Shown piece after piece: positions 54,970 to 64,000 of a stretch of DNA of 64,000 nt (within the stretch, counting starts at the first letter, position 1; each line of letters begins with the position of its first letter). The notes beneath the pieces were generated by a model. That model saw nothing but the letters and a program-made list of their open reading frames with translations. It made no database searches and had not been told where the DNA came from. Position numbers and translations under genes: made by a program. This DNA is from Psychromonas sp. psych-6C06 (GTDB lineage: Bacteria > Pseudomonadota > Gammaproteobacteria > Enterobacterales > Psychromonadaceae), in NCBI RefSeq assembly GCF_002835465.1, contig NZ_PIZM01000002.1:734398-798397 (forward strand). Direction: 5' to 3'.

Positions 54970-55815
54970 ATGAAAACCTGTGTTGTTATTTTTTTAGTTC
55001 TCTTAGCAAACGCTACAACTGCATCAGAACCATTAAAGATAGGAATTACCGAAAACCTACTCAATAAATATAATACTTACTTAGCGGGTCGCTCTGTATA
55101 CGAGATAAAAGAGTATGATGGTAATGGAGCGAGAAGAAGTGTTATCGAAGTGGTTTTATTACTACAAGCCCTAAAGGCAGGTGGCCTTAATGATCCCGTC
55201 GAATGGGTCCTGCAACCAAATTATGCGCGCATCAAACGCTCTCTGCAAAATGGCACTATCACCCTTTCAGCTTCCAGTTTATGGAACTACGATATTGAAG
55301 AACTCAGACAATATTGCGTTGCAAGCGACGCAATTGTAGCTGAGGGTGAATATCAAGCAGGATTATTTAAGCTTTCTACAAACCCTCTGACTATCAGTAA
55401 CATAAACGATCTCCCCTCATTAACCGCTATTTCTGTAGCGGCATGGATACCTGATTGGAATACACTTGCCAGCCTTCCACTTAAAAAAGTGATTGATGCG
55501 AATAAGTGGGATACGATGATCAAACTCTTAATCGCAGAGCGAGGGGATTTTATTTTATCGAGTTTCAAGCCCACTGAAGATATGGGCTTTACTGAAGGCG
55601 GTTATCGATTCGTCCCAATTAAAAATATAAAAGTCAGCTTATTAGGTAGTCGACACTTTGTTATTTCAGCACAAGATACCCATCACCACGAAGTTTTGAC
55701 GACATTAAATAACGGTATTAAAAAACTAAGAGCCGAAGGGGTAATCAACAAAGCTTTCACACAAGCAGGTTTTTATAACGCGAATGTAAAAGGATGGCAG
55801 GATTTAACGCAATAA
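54970..55815 (+). CDS. Periplasmic substrate-binding-like protein
   Basis: 281 residues with a signal peptide (MKTCVVIFLVLLANATTA, 1-18) and a two-lobe binding-protein fold inferred from EPLKIGITENLLNKYNTYL, LQNGTITLSASSLWNYDIEEL and the late LNNGIKKLRAEGVINKAFTQAG, which resembles the end of SBP_bac_3 proteins. No ABC transporter genes are close, so it may be a sensor-type or orphan binding protein. Weak family match; function uncertain. Confidence 0.65.
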   Translation: MKTCVVIFLVLLANATTASEPLKIGITENLLNKYNTYLAGRSVYEIKEYDGNGARRSVIEVVLLLQALKAGGLNDPVEWVLQPNYARIKRSLQNGTITLSASSLWNYDIEELRQYCVASDAIVAEGEYQAGLFKLSTNPLTISNINDLPSLTAISVAAWIPDWNTLASLPLKKVIDANKWDTMIKLLIAERGDFILSSFKPTEDMGFTEGGYRFVPIKNIKVSLLGSRHFVISAQDTHHHEVLTTLNNGIKKLRAEGVINKAFTQAGFYNANVKGWQDLTQ

Positions 55816-55832
55816 CCTTAACCACCATATAG

Positions 55833-55859
55833 AAAAACCAGGTATGAATTGCATACCTG
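55833..55859. terminator. Hairpin after the binding-protein gene
   Basis: CAGGTATG-AATTG-CATACCTG, 8-bp arms, 24 bp after the 54970 gene. The T-tract (GGTTTTTCT) is on the minus strand, so it suits a minus-strand transcript better; still the best terminator candidate here. Confidence 0.5.
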
Positions 55860-55968
55860 ACTCCCCCTATTCAGTTTGCGAATAACAAATACAAACACCA
55901 ATATATTGGCACCTTCACCTAGAATACCAAACAAAATAAATAACAGGTCTATTTTACAGGTTAAAATA

Positions 55969-56129
55969 ATACCAATTCCACTAATATAGTGTTCAAATTT
56001 TACGTAGGAAAAAGGAGGTAGCACAAGGCGAGAGTTACAGTAAATAGTTGTTCTATTTGCAAAAAATTTAACGCAAAGATAGCTTCTTTTAACCAGTAGA
56101 AATGATCAGTTATTTAATGGATTTGGTAT
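55969..56129. mobile_element. MITE-like element with ATACCAA ends, copy 1
   Basis: 161-bp segment with inverted ends ATACCAATTCCACTAA (left) and the complement of ATACCAAATCCATTAA (right), two mismatches in 16. It has no ORF of coding character. Inside, GGAGGTAGCACAAGGCGAGA and TTTTAACCAGTAGAAATGAT recur in diverged form at 60880-61038. Elements with such ends are common in marine gammaproteobacteria. It lies 227 bp upstream of the RND operon. The remaining gap 56130-56355 shows no gene. Confidence 0.75.
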
Positions 56130-56355
56130 AACTTATCGTTGCGTTGAAATTGTCGAAAATGGAACAAACCTTTATGTAAAATTTCGCCTGTTTTAATCCA
56201 CTTTCAGGTAAAAGAATTAAATAACATACTTAATTCAATTGGTATAAACATTTTTCAATGTGTCATTATTCTGCCTGATTAACTAAAAAAGCATTACAAT
56301 ATAACCAATTATGGTCACCCCATAATATCAATACTGATGTCAGCAAGGAGATTTT

Positions 56356-57699
56356 ATGAACCCTGTAAAAAAACGTTTACTTATTCCGGGAATATTAGCT
56401 GGGGTTATTATATTAGTGCTTGCTATCCTCTTAAAATCTTCTCCAGAAGTACAACCTAATTTTGATAAAGCACGCTTGGTAGAAGTGCAATCATTGGTGC
56501 TAACCGAGAGCGCGCCAGAGGTGATAGCTTATGGGAGAGTTGCCCCTAAGCATAGTTGGCAAGCTATTGCAGAAGTCAGTGGTAAAGTAATCTATCGTCA
56601 TCCAGATTTAGAAAGCGGCCGCCTATTAACGGCAGGTACGTTAGTATTACAAATTGATCCGCTTGAATATCAGCTAAAACATGCACAAGCATTGGCAAAT
56701 GTGAATATTGCTAATGCACAATTAATGCAAATAGAACAACAACAAAAGAACCTAACTGATAGCCTCAATATTGAGAAACAAAAACTATCGCTGGTTAATC
56801 AAGAGTATCAACGTAAATTAGAGCTTCAGAAAAAAAACCTCATCTCCAATTCTGAGGTCGAATCACAAAATCAAACCTTATTAGGGCAAACTAAATTAGT
56901 TCAGGATTTAAGTAGTTCACTAAAGCTACTACCCGACGATAAAAAAGTTGCACAAGCACAACTTAATATAAACCAAGCCTTACTTGAAGATGCACAAAGA
57001 CAACTCAAGAACACCAACATTGTATTACCCTTTGATGCACGTATTGCTGCCGTCGATATTGAGCAAGCACAAGCGGTCACGATTGGTAACACCATGTTTG
57101 AAGCACAACAGTTAGGCACGGTAGAAATCAAAGCAGAGCTGTCATTAAAAGATGCCGAATCACTGATGCTTAGTGTACAACAAGATAAAACGAGCAATGG
57201 CGACTTCCCCAATATTGAAAAACTAAAGCTAAATGCCAATATCGAACTGCAGATGGGGAATAGATTAAACCAATGGCCCGCAACACTGACCCGTATCGCT
57301 GATAATATCAGCCCTGAACAAGCAACGATTGGTTTTTATCTTGAAGTAAAACAAAATATTAAAGCGCTAGATTTAACCGACAAACCACCACTAACGAAAG
57401 GCATGTTTGTTACCGCGCGTTTACAAGGTTTTCAATCACAGCAATTTATTATTCCCGAAAAAGCACTTCATGGCGATCAGATCTACATTATGGACTCAGA
57501 TAACAATCTCAGTATTCGTAAAGTAAATATTCACTTTCGAAGTAAACATGGCGTTGCTATTAGTGGTGACTTTAAAGCTCAGGAAAGACTTATTCTCAAT
57601 GATATCATCCCCGCAATCCCTGGAATGGCCTTAAAAACACAGGGCTCGGCTGAGGAGAGTGCTAACAAAGAGCAACCTAAACATGGGGATAAGAAATAA
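56356..57699 (+). CDS. RND efflux periplasmic adaptor (membrane fusion protein)
   Basis: 447 residues. One N-terminal membrane anchor (KRLLIPGILAGVIILVLAIL, about 6-25), lipoyl/barrel-sandwich halves (GYGRVAPKHSW-like, SGKVIYRHPDLESGRLLTAGTLVLQID and LPFDARIAAVDIEQAQAVTIG), and a coiled-coil hairpin about 105-215 rich in Gln and Lys. It couples the inner-membrane pump to an outer-membrane channel. Its stop overlaps the pump gene start by one base (TAATG), so translation is coupled. No TolC-type gene is present. Confidence 0.92.
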   Translation: MNPVKKRLLIPGILAGVIILVLAILLKSSPEVQPNFDKARLVEVQSLVLTESAPEVIAYGRVAPKHSWQAIAEVSGKVIYRHPDLESGRLLTAGTLVLQIDPLEYQLKHAQALANVNIANAQLMQIEQQQKNLTDSLNIEKQKLSLVNQEYQRKLELQKKNLISNSEVESQNQTLLGQTKLVQDLSSSLKLLPDDKKVAQAQLNINQALLEDAQRQLKNTNIVLPFDARIAAVDIEQAQAVTIGNTMFEAQQLGTVEIKAELSLKDAESLMLSVQQDKTSNGDFPNIEKLKLNANIELQMGNRLNQWPATLTRIADNISPEQATIGFYLEVKQNIKALDLTDKPPLTKGMFVTARLQGFQSQQFIIPEKALHGDQIYIMDSDNNLSIRKVNIHFRSKHGVAISGDFKAQERLILNDIIPAIPGMALKTQGSAEESANKEQPKHGDKK

Positions 57700-60600
57700 T
57701 GATCAACCTTTTTACCCGCCATCCAACGGTTGCCAACCTATTAATGCTTTGTTTTTTTGTTTTAGGTGTCAGTAACTTAAGTAACATCAAACGTGAAACC
57801 TTTCCGGAATTTTCCCCTCCCTACATCATAGCCAACGTTGTATATCCGGGCGCTTCTCCTGCTGAAGTAGAGGAAAGCTTATGCCTGCGCATGGAAGATG
57901 CGGTTGATGGGCTAAGTAACATAGAGGAAACCAAATGTGATGCGCAGGAGGGGTTTGCATCACTTACTGTTAAAATGGATGATAAAGCAGATATTGGCCG
58001 TTCATTAGTAGATATTCAGACTGAAATTAACGCCATTAAAGACTTTCCCACCCAAATAGAACCGCCAACAGTAAAAGAACTAGATTGGTCTGAGCCCGTT
58101 GTTGATATTGCAATTTCTGCACAAGCAAGTTGGCCCCACCTTAAAGATTACGCTGAAAAATTAAAACGCAGTTTAAAGATTGATTATGATGTTAGCTTGG
58201 TGACCGTCGCAGGTTTTTCTGATCATCAGTTACGTGTTGAGCTTAATCAACAGGATATGCGCCATCTAGGGTTAACCGTTACACAGATTGCCGACAAAAT
58301 CGGAAGGCAAAATGTAAAGATGCCAGCTGGCAGCATCGAGCTTAGCGATAAGAACCTGTTGATTCGTTTTGATGAACGTAAAGTAACTGCGCAAGCATTA
58401 GGGACAACTATTGTTGCTTCACTTCCTGATGGAGGTGTAGTGCGCTTAAATGATGTTGCAACCATTACCGATCGTTTTGAATTAGACGAAGCAAAGATCC
58501 TTTTTAATGGCAAACCTGCTGCCATGTTAAAAATTCAAAAAAATAAAGCTGATGATGCATTACGTATTAAAGAGAGAGTCAATGCATTTGTTGAACACCA
58601 ACAAAATATTGCACCAGCAGGCGTCACCTTAACAATGACTAATGATATGTCATCATTGCTGAAAGATCGCCTTAGCATGCTACTTAAAAATGGCTGGCAG
58701 GGGATCATCTTAGTATTCCTCTCCATGTGGCTCTTCTTTTCATTACGTTACTCACTATGGGTATCTGCAGGGTTACCCGTAGCCTTTTTAGGCGGGTTAT
58801 TCTTAATGAGTCTTTTTGGCGTCTCTATCAATATTATGACCCTTGTCGGTTTATTGATGGCGATTGGCATTATGATGGACGATGCCATTGTAATTGCCGA
58901 ATCGGTGGCAGCTCATATAGAAAAAAAACTGCCAGTACATGAAGCGGTCACCAAAGGAGTTAAAAAAGTCGCTCCCGGGGTTCTCTCCTCATTTTTAACC
59001 ACCGTTTTCATTTTTGGGAGCCTGCTATGGTTAGATGGGCAGATGGGTAAAGTACTATCGGTTGTGCCCTTGGTTTTAATCATGGTATTAAGTGTTAGCC
59101 TGATTGAAGCTTTTTTAATATTGCCAAGTCACCTCTACCACTCATTATCTAAGCCAGAAAAAAAAGACAGTACCTTAACGTTTAAACGCACCTTCTTAAA
59201 TAAATTCGAACACTTTAGAAACACGACTTTAGTAAAAGCAGTCACTTTCGTCGTGAAGTGGCGCTATGCGAGTATTGGCGGAACCATTGGTCTTTTATTT
59301 GTTTCTTTTGCATTAGTTGCAGGTGGCGGGTTAAAATTTTTACCCTTTCCAGAGCTTGATGGCGATATTGTCGAAGCACGTATTATTCTTCCACCAGGAT
59401 CTACCTTAAAACAAACAGAGCAGGTAGCAAACCATATCATTCGTAGTGCGGAAGCCGTTGGCCAACAATTAACAGATAAACACCAAGAGCCAAGTCACCT
59501 TATTCGTGATATTACCGCACAATATAATTTTAATGCAGATGCAGGTGAAAGTGGTCCGCATGTTGCGACTGTTAGGCTAGATCTTCTCTCTGCCGAGATA
59601 AGAACAACATTCATCGCAGAGATTCTCGACGCATGGCGTATTGAAACGGGTAGCTTAAGCACACCACTATCGTTAGTCTTTAAGCAACCGGCGATGGGGC
59701 CTGCTGGACGAGATATTGAAGTGCGCTTAAAGCATGATGACTTAAATTTACTGAAAAAAGCTTCAGTCGAATTACAAACCTACCTCAGTCAATTTCAGGG
59801 AGTGAATGGGATTTTAGATGATATGCGCCCAGGTAAAGAGGAAGTCGTCATCAAACTAAAACCGGGTGCAGAAAGTTATGGCGTTGATGGACAAACCATT
59901 GCCAGCCAATTACGAGCGGCCTATTACGGGCAAACAGCAGATGAAATTCAAGTTGGCCCTGAAAACATTGAGATCCAAGTACAACTCAATAAAATACAGG
60001 CCGGTAGTTTACAATCATTAGCCAATTTCCCGATCATTTTAGATAAAGAGACACAGATACCGCTGAGCGCTATTGCAACCTTAAGTAGTGCGCGTTCTTT
60101 TGTACGTATTCAGCGCATTGACGCACAACGAACCGTGACAGTGATGGCCGATGTAGATAGCCACAAAGCAAACGGTTCGGAGATCATCGCGAATATGCGT
60201 ACTCATTTTCTTCCGCAACTAATCGCAGAATTTCCAGGGTTAAGGGTTGATTTTGAAGGGGCAGCTAAAGAGTCCGCAAAAACGTCTAGCTCATTAATGA
60301 CAGGATTTACCATCGGTCTGTTTGGCTTATTTGCTATTTTGAGTTTTCAATTTAGAAGCTACCTAGAACCCTTTGTGGTAATGCTAGCTATTCCATTAGC
60401 GCTCATTGGCGTGTTCTGGGGACATTTATTAACTGGACACAATCTATCAATGCCATCAATCCTTGGTTTTGTGTCATTGGCCGGCATTGTGGTCAACGAT
60501 TCAATATTACTAGTGCAATATATTCGCCATCATATTGATGAAGGTGAGAGTGTCCATGAGTCAGTTATCAAAGCCAGTAGAGATCGTTTCCGCGCCGTAT

Positions 60601-60809
60601 TTTTAACATCACTCACTACGGCTGCGGGATTATTACCCTTATTGCTTGAAACCAGCTTGCAAGCTCAGGTAGTACAACCAATTGTTATTTCTATTGTATT
60701 TGGTATTTTCAGCTCAACCTTGTTGGTCCTATTTATTATTCCAAGTGCATACGCAATTTTGGCAGATTTTAACTTAGTGCATCAACATAAGGCACTAGAT
60801 GAGCATTAG
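57699..60809 (+). CDS. RND-family efflux pump permease
   Basis: 1036 residues, AcrB/HAE-like, with 12 membrane helices and two large periplasmic loops. Seen: N-terminal MINLFTRHPTVANLLMLCFF, the proton-relay Asp pair in GIMMDDAIVIAES (helix 4), GLPVAFLGGLFLM-like segments, and the second-half signatures SLAGIVVNDSILLVQYIRH and RDRFRAVFLTSLTTAAGLLPLL. Sequence of the N-terminal loop (FPGASPAEVEES-like YPGASPAEVEESLC) fits the large HAE-1/Acr-like group without a clear subfamily. Substrates unknown; regulator not adjacent. The whole operon is bracketed by two MITE-like copies. Confidence 0.93.
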   Translation: MINLFTRHPTVANLLMLCFFVLGVSNLSNIKRETFPEFSPPYIIANVVYPGASPAEVEESLCLRMEDAVDGLSNIEETKCDAQEGFASLTVKMDDKADIGRSLVDIQTEINAIKDFPTQIEPPTVKELDWSEPVVDIAISAQASWPHLKDYAEKLKRSLKIDYDVSLVTVAGFSDHQLRVELNQQDMRHLGLTVTQIADKIGRQNVKMPAGSIELSDKNLLIRFDERKVTAQALGTTIVASLPDGGVVRLNDVATITDRFELDEAKILFNGKPAAMLKIQKNKADDALRIKERVNAFVEHQQNIAPAGVTLTMTNDMSSLLKDRLSMLLKNGWQGIILVFLSMWLFFSLRYSLWVSAGLPVAFLGGLFLMSLFGVSINIMTLVGLLMAIGIMMDDAIVIAESVAAHIEKKLPVHEAVTKGVKKVAPGVLSSFLTTVFIFGSLLWLDGQMGKVLSVVPLVLIMVLSVSLIEAFLILPSHLYHSLSKPEKKDSTLTFKRTFLNKFEHFRNTTLVKAVTFVVKWRYASIGGTIGLLFVSFALVAGGGLKFLPFPELDGDIVEARIILPPGSTLKQTEQVANHIIRSAEAVGQQLTDKHQEPSHLIRDITAQYNFNADAGESGPHVATVRLDLLSAEIRTTFIAEILDAWRIETGSLSTPLSLVFKQPAMGPAGRDIEVRLKHDDLNLLKKASVELQTYLSQFQGVNGILDDMRPGKEEVVIKLKPGAESYGVDGQTIASQLRAAYYGQTADEIQVGPENIEIQVQLNKIQAGSLQSLANFPIILDKETQIPLSAIATLSSARSFVRIQRIDAQRTVTVMADVDSHKANGSEIIANMRTHFLPQLIAEFPGLRVDFEGAAKESAKTSSSLMTGFTIGLFGLFAILSFQFRSYLEPFVVMLAIPLALIGVFWGHLLTGHNLSMPSILGFVSLAGIVVNDSILLVQYIRHHIDEGESVHESVIKASRDRFRAVFLTSLTTAAGLLPLLLETSLQAQVVQPIVISIVFGIFSSTLLVLFIIPSAYAILADFNLVHQHKALDEH

Positions 60810-60837
60810 TTAATATCGTAATAAAGCTCACATTCAC

Positions 60838-60869
60838 CGCGAGAGTTCGATACAAATAGAGGTCTCGCG
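60838..60869 (+). terminator. Possible terminator after the RND operon
   Basis: CGCGAGA-18 nt-TCTCGCG, 7-bp arms, 29 bp past the pump stop. The loop is long and no T run follows; low-confidence. Confidence 0.4.
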
Positions 60870-60879
60870 ATGTATGTTT

Positions 60880-61038
60880 ATACTAATCGAATTAAGTATT
60901 TTATCTAAGTTTTATGTAGAAGAAGTGGCTTAGCTCAAAAAAAGTTTACGTAACTATCTGTTATATTTATAAAAAAACTAGAAATAGGTAACTTGCTTTA
61001 ACCAGTAAAATCAATTCACTATTTACTTTGCTTGGTAT
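60880..61038. mobile_element. MITE-like element, diverged copy 2
   Basis: Aligns with the element at 55969 in the same orientation: TTTTATGTAGAAGAAGTGG with TTTTACGTAGGAAAAAGGA, and CTTTAACCAGTAAAATCAAT with TTTTAACCAGTAGAAATGAT, ending TTGGTATTA. The left end ATACTAATCGAATTAA is weak. It occupies most of the 326-bp gap between the RND pump and the kinase gene; the rest (61039-61135) should contain the kinase promoter. Confidence 0.6.
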
Positions 61039-61135
61039 TAGAAGCCTTTTAAAATAAAAATAACAACAACCTATCAATTCGTAATATTTCACTCTTTAGA
61101 CTATTTTTAATATGACTTAATGAGTGAGGGTATCT

Positions 61136-62755
61136 ATGAGCATTTCTAAATGGGCTGAAGAATATTGTATTCAATCCACTGACTTAATGTTACTTTTCGA
61201 AGCAGAGCAAGCCTACTTTTGTGAAAGCCCTGCACTGACTAAATTGCTTTCTCATTACGATACTGACATTCGTACCTTTTTTAACGGTTTAACAACAACA
61301 CAATATCAATCCCCTGATTTTTCCCCCTTTTCTTTATATCTAGACAAAGTCGTATACATTGATAATTTATATTGTTATCAATTAAGCCAGCTCAAAAACG
61401 ATGAAAATAATTGGCAAAAATTTGCAGATACACTGTCACATTTACACAATGCAATTATGCGAATTAGCCAAGCAAAAACTTTAGATGAGCTTTACCAACA
61501 AGCCATTTTAGAGGCACAACAACACCTTTATATTGATCGACTTGCCATTTTACTGCTCGATACAGAAAATAACGAGATGGTGGGTACTTGGGGCACCGAT
61601 GAAAATGGCAATATCAAAAATGAGAAGCAATTTAGAGGCCCGATTCCAGACTCTCCATGGGTAGAGTTGACCTTAGCTTCCCGCGAAAATGTACAAATTT
61701 GGAATGATGTAGATCTACTGTATTACAACAAAGTCATTGGCAAAGGCTGGAATGCAATGGCAGCTATTTGGGATGGCGAAACACCAATAGGTTGGATAGC
61801 CTGTGATAATTTAATTAAAAAGCGTCCGATGCAACCCTGGTTAAAGGAGATAATCGGACAATTTGGGCAGGCATTAGGTCATACTATAGTCAGATTTAAT
61901 CATTTAAAAAAACTGAGTGAAATCAACAACAATCTAGAATCCATAGTTGAAGAGCGATCAACACAACTAAAAGAAAAAGTTAATTTACTTGAAAAAACAC
62001 AACAGGAGTTGGTGGAGTCTGAAAAATTAGCTTCACTTGGCGCATTGGTTGCAGGTGTTGCCCATGAGGTTAATACCCCAATCGGAATTGGCATTACCGC
62101 CTCCTCTCACCTCGTGCTTAAAACACAAGAAATAGAACACCACTATCATAATAAAAGTATGAAAAAATCACAGCTAGAAAGCTATTTTCAGACAGCAACC
62201 GAAAGCGCAGAAATTATACAAGATAACCTCACTCGTGCAGGCGATTTAATTAAAAGCTTTAAGCAACTAGCCGTTGACCAATCTATTGATACCTCTTCAG
62301 AGGTTAACCTAAAAGAGATCGTTGATAATATTAAGAAGAGCTTTCAACACCAACTTAAGAATCGTCCAATCACTTTTATAAATCATGTCAGTAGCGATCT
62401 ATTTTTTTACATTTGCCCAGGAAAGTTAAATCAAATTATCACTAACCTAGTGAACAACTCACTAATACATGCATTTGAAGTAGAGGCTAGCGGGAATATA
62501 GAAGTAAATGCACGGATTAACAACGACTCCTTACATATTTGTTATTTTGATACTGGTCGTGGTGTAAATAAAGATAATTTAGCCAAGCTATTTGAACCCT
62601 TTTATACGACTAAAAGAGGCAAAGGAGGAACAGGCTTAGGGCTAAATATTATTTATAACATGATCAAGAAATTAGGCGGTCAGATTGAGACATCATCTAT
62701 CCAACCATCGGGATTAAAATTTGATATTACGTTACCTACTCAGGAGAACCTATGA
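61136..62755 (+). CDS. GAF-domain sensor histidine kinase
   Basis: About 539 residues from the ATG at 61136, preceded by GTGAGGG; an in-frame GTG at 61124 is less likely. No membrane helix, so cytoplasmic. Order: N-terminal helical part 1-95, GAF domain about 110-255 (HLYIDRLAILLLDTENNEMVG, AAIWDGETPIGWIACDN), coiled coil about 260-300, dimerisation box with the phospho-His in GVAHEVNTPIG near 310, and HATPase with NLVNNSLIHAF, DTGRGV, FEPFYTTKRGKGGTGLGL. It overlaps the REC/HD-GYP gene by 4 bp (ATGA) and is presumably its kinase. HEVNTP rather than HELNTP marks the HPK4-like kinases. Confidence 0.9.
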   Translation: MSISKWAEEYCIQSTDLMLLFEAEQAYFCESPALTKLLSHYDTDIRTFFNGLTTTQYQSPDFSPFSLYLDKVVYIDNLYCYQLSQLKNDENNWQKFADTLSHLHNAIMRISQAKTLDELYQQAILEAQQHLYIDRLAILLLDTENNEMVGTWGTDENGNIKNEKQFRGPIPDSPWVELTLASRENVQIWNDVDLLYYNKVIGKGWNAMAAIWDGETPIGWIACDNLIKKRPMQPWLKEIIGQFGQALGHTIVRFNHLKKLSEINNNLESIVEERSTQLKEKVNLLEKTQQELVESEKLASLGALVAGVAHEVNTPIGIGITASSHLVLKTQEIEHHYHNKSMKKSQLESYFQTATESAEIIQDNLTRAGDLIKSFKQLAVDQSIDTSSEVNLKEIVDNIKKSFQHQLKNRPITFINHVSSDLFFYICPGKLNQIITNLVNNSLIHAFEVEASGNIEVNARINNDSLHICYFDTGRGVNKDNLAKLFEPFYTTKRGKGGTGLGLNIIYNMIKKLGGQIETSSIQPSGLKFDITLPTQENL

Positions 62756-64000
62756 ACGATAGCGATCTATTTGAAGATGACTTTTTTGCAGAAGAGGATC
62801 AACAGTCGACTGAAGTATTATCACCTTGGAATATTTTAATCGTCGATGATGACGAAGAGATTCATCGTGTCACTCAGATGGCATTATCAAGTTTTTCTTT
62901 TGAAAATAGACCGCTACACTTTATTAGTGCGATGTCTGCACAGCAAGGAAAAGAGGCTTTCTTAAATAACAGCGACATTGCAATGGTATTACTCGATGTA
63001 GTGATGGAAACTGATCATGCAGGTTTAGAGCTAGCGAAATGGATTCGAGAAGAGCATACTAATTTAAATGTACGCATCGTTTTAAGAACCGGACAGCCGG
63101 GACAAGCCCCTGAACAGTCTGTTATTCGCGACTACGATATTAACGACTACAAGGCTAAAACAGAGTTAACCACCCAAAAGTTGTACACGGCAACTTTAAC
63201 CGCACTTCGTGCTTACCAACACATTATGATTTTAGATCGCAGTAAACAGGGTATGGAACATGTTATCCAAGCGACTAAAAAAGTAATGGATAAAATGGGC
63301 TTCATCGCCTTCACTAAAGCGGCCCTAGAGCAAATTATTACCTTAATGAAAGTTAACGATAGCATGTTAGTTAACCTCAATAGTCACGCCATCGAGTTTG
63401 TTCCTCAGCAGAGTAAAATTCAAACAATTTGTGGTACAGGCATCTATGAAAATGTATCTGAGCAATGCTCTCATCTCGACCAACTGCCTTTTCAGACCTT
63501 ATTAAATCAAGCGCTAAAAGAGGGAAAGTCAGTGTTTACAGCAGATGAACTGCTGATCTACTGCAAAAGCGAATCACATGCAGTGATGTTCTATATCTCA
63601 ACTGAACACCCTCTTAGTCAATTAGATAAACACTTATTGGAAGTATTTGCTGAAAACCTCATTGTCGGTTTAAAAAATATTGAACTACACGAATTGATGA
63701 AACATTCGCAGCGCGAAGTTATCTATCGCTTAACTGAAGTAGTCGAAAGTCGCTCCAATGAAACGGGATATCACGTTAAACGTGTTGCTAAATATTGTCA
63801 GCTATTAGCTTCGTTATATGGTTTGAAAGAGGAGGAGTGTGAAACACTCTATTTTGCTTCTCCCTTACACGACATCGGTAAAGTAGGCATTCCAGATCGA
63901 ATTCTCAATAAACCTGCGCGCCTTGATGCTGACGAGTGGAAAGTAATGCAAACGCATGCTCAATTAGGCGAACAAATGCTTAATGGCTCAGGACTAGAAC
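62752..64000 (+). CDS. Response regulator with HD-GYP domain (paralogue B), 3' end outside window
   Basis: 416 codons seen before the window ends; incomplete. Receiver domain with ILIVDDDEEIH near 28-38 and phospho-Asp82 in LLDVVMETDHAG; middle DUF3369-type region; HD-GYP start with GYHVKRVAKY and HDIGKVGIPDRILNKP. The GYP loop is not in the window. It is paralogous to the gene at 25872: the receivers share RIVLRTGQPGQAPE exactly, and the short acidic N-terminus before LSPW is alike. Its ATG lies in the kinase stop (ATGA), so the pair is coupled. Expected output is c-di-GMP breakdown. Confidence 0.9.
   Translation, partial: MNDSDLFEDDFFAEEDQQSTEVLSPWNILIVDDDEEIHRVTQMALSSFSFENRPLHFISAMSAQQGKEAFLNNSDIAMVLLDVVMETDHAGLELAKWIREEHTNLNVRIVLRTGQPGQAPEQSVIRDYDINDYKAKTELTTQKLYTATLTALRAYQHIMILDRSKQGMEHVIQATKKVMDKMGFIAFTKAALEQIITLMKVNDSMLVNLNSHAIEFVPQQSKIQTICGTGIYENVSEQCSHLDQLPFQTLLNQALKEGKSVFTADELLIYCKSESHAVMFYISTEHPLSQLDKHLLEVFAENLIVGLKNIELHELMKHSQREVIYRLTEVVESRSNETGYHVKRVAKYCQLLASLYGLKEEECETLYFASPLHDIGKVGIPDRILNKPARLDADEWKVMQTHAQLGEQMLNGSGLE

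Noticed and set aside
55818-56024. 68-codon minus-strand open frame, hydrophobic
   Set aside because: It begins inside the MITE-like element and crosses a hairpin; no ribosome site or recognisable domain. Could be a gene remnant but cannot be supported.
1-64000. tRNA, rRNA genes, prophage or integron
   Set aside because: No cloverleaf-like sequence with a T-loop GGTTCRANYC context, rRNA signature or phage gene cluster was found by reading both strands.

Overview
The window reads as a chromosomal segment of a low-GC, cold-water marine gammaproteobacterium close to the Vibrionaceae, Shewanella and Psychromonas groups. The conserved blocks glpG/ubiCA, pilTU//yggS-proC-yggT-yggU-rdgB-hemW, purL//mltF and the hybrid peroxiredoxin-glutaredoxin gene have that flavour, and NhaD and OmpU-type porins suit a marine lifestyle. 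I favour a Psychromonas-like organism, but this is inference from gene content, not from any search. No rRNA, tRNA, CRISPR array, prophage or complete insertion sequence was seen.

Left part (1-7.5 kb): the 5' end of an exopolysaccharide/O-antigen operon on the minus strand makes GDP-mannose and GDP-fucose (gmm-manC-manB-gmd-fcl) and continues past position 1. Its leader carries a perfect ops element (GGCGGTAGCGTG on the minus strand), the RfaH recruitment signal. The divergent neighbour is an rfaH homologue wrecked by three in-frame TAG stops and two compensating frameshifts, which runs straight into glpG.

About 7.5-17.5 kb: fliL-like gene, ubiC-ubiA, a large array of double-hairpin REPIN-like repeats (about 119 bp period) split by a solo GIY-YIG nuclease gene, a flavoprotein disulfide reductase next to a Prx-Grx fusion peroxidase, rep helicase and nhaD. 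About 17.7-22.8 kb: two porin modules, each made of a porin gene, an intrinsic terminator, then an accessory envelope gene. The accessory proteins are built by shuffling three parts: a lipoprotein domain, a DUF2057 domain and a tandem W/F-x-K-A-S tail. About 23-25.6 kb: cobalamin tail assembly (cobT-cobS-cobC).

25.9-38.6 kb: an orphan REC/HD-GYP regulator, srmB, yaaA, pilT-pilU, the yggS-to-hemW operon, and an OmpR/HK two-component pair. 38.7-46.8 kb: a 263-bp TA-flanked MITE sitting between nagE and its probable terminator, gltS, a hydratase-family gene, cardiolipin synthase, and a PAS-GGDEF-EAL protein with degenerate catalytic motifs. 47-56 kb: purL//mltF, a GNAT enzyme, a CBS-pair protein, an EamA exporter and a periplasmic binding-protein-like gene. 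56-64 kb: an RND efflux operon flanked by two same-orientation copies of a second MITE-like family, then a GAF-histidine kinase overlapping by 4 bp a second REC/HD-GYP regulator (cut by the window end), paralogous to the one at 25.9 kb.

The strongest candidates for something not well described are the GIY-YIG/double-hairpin repeat association, the porin-accessory modules, and the decayed rfaH beside an intact ops leader.
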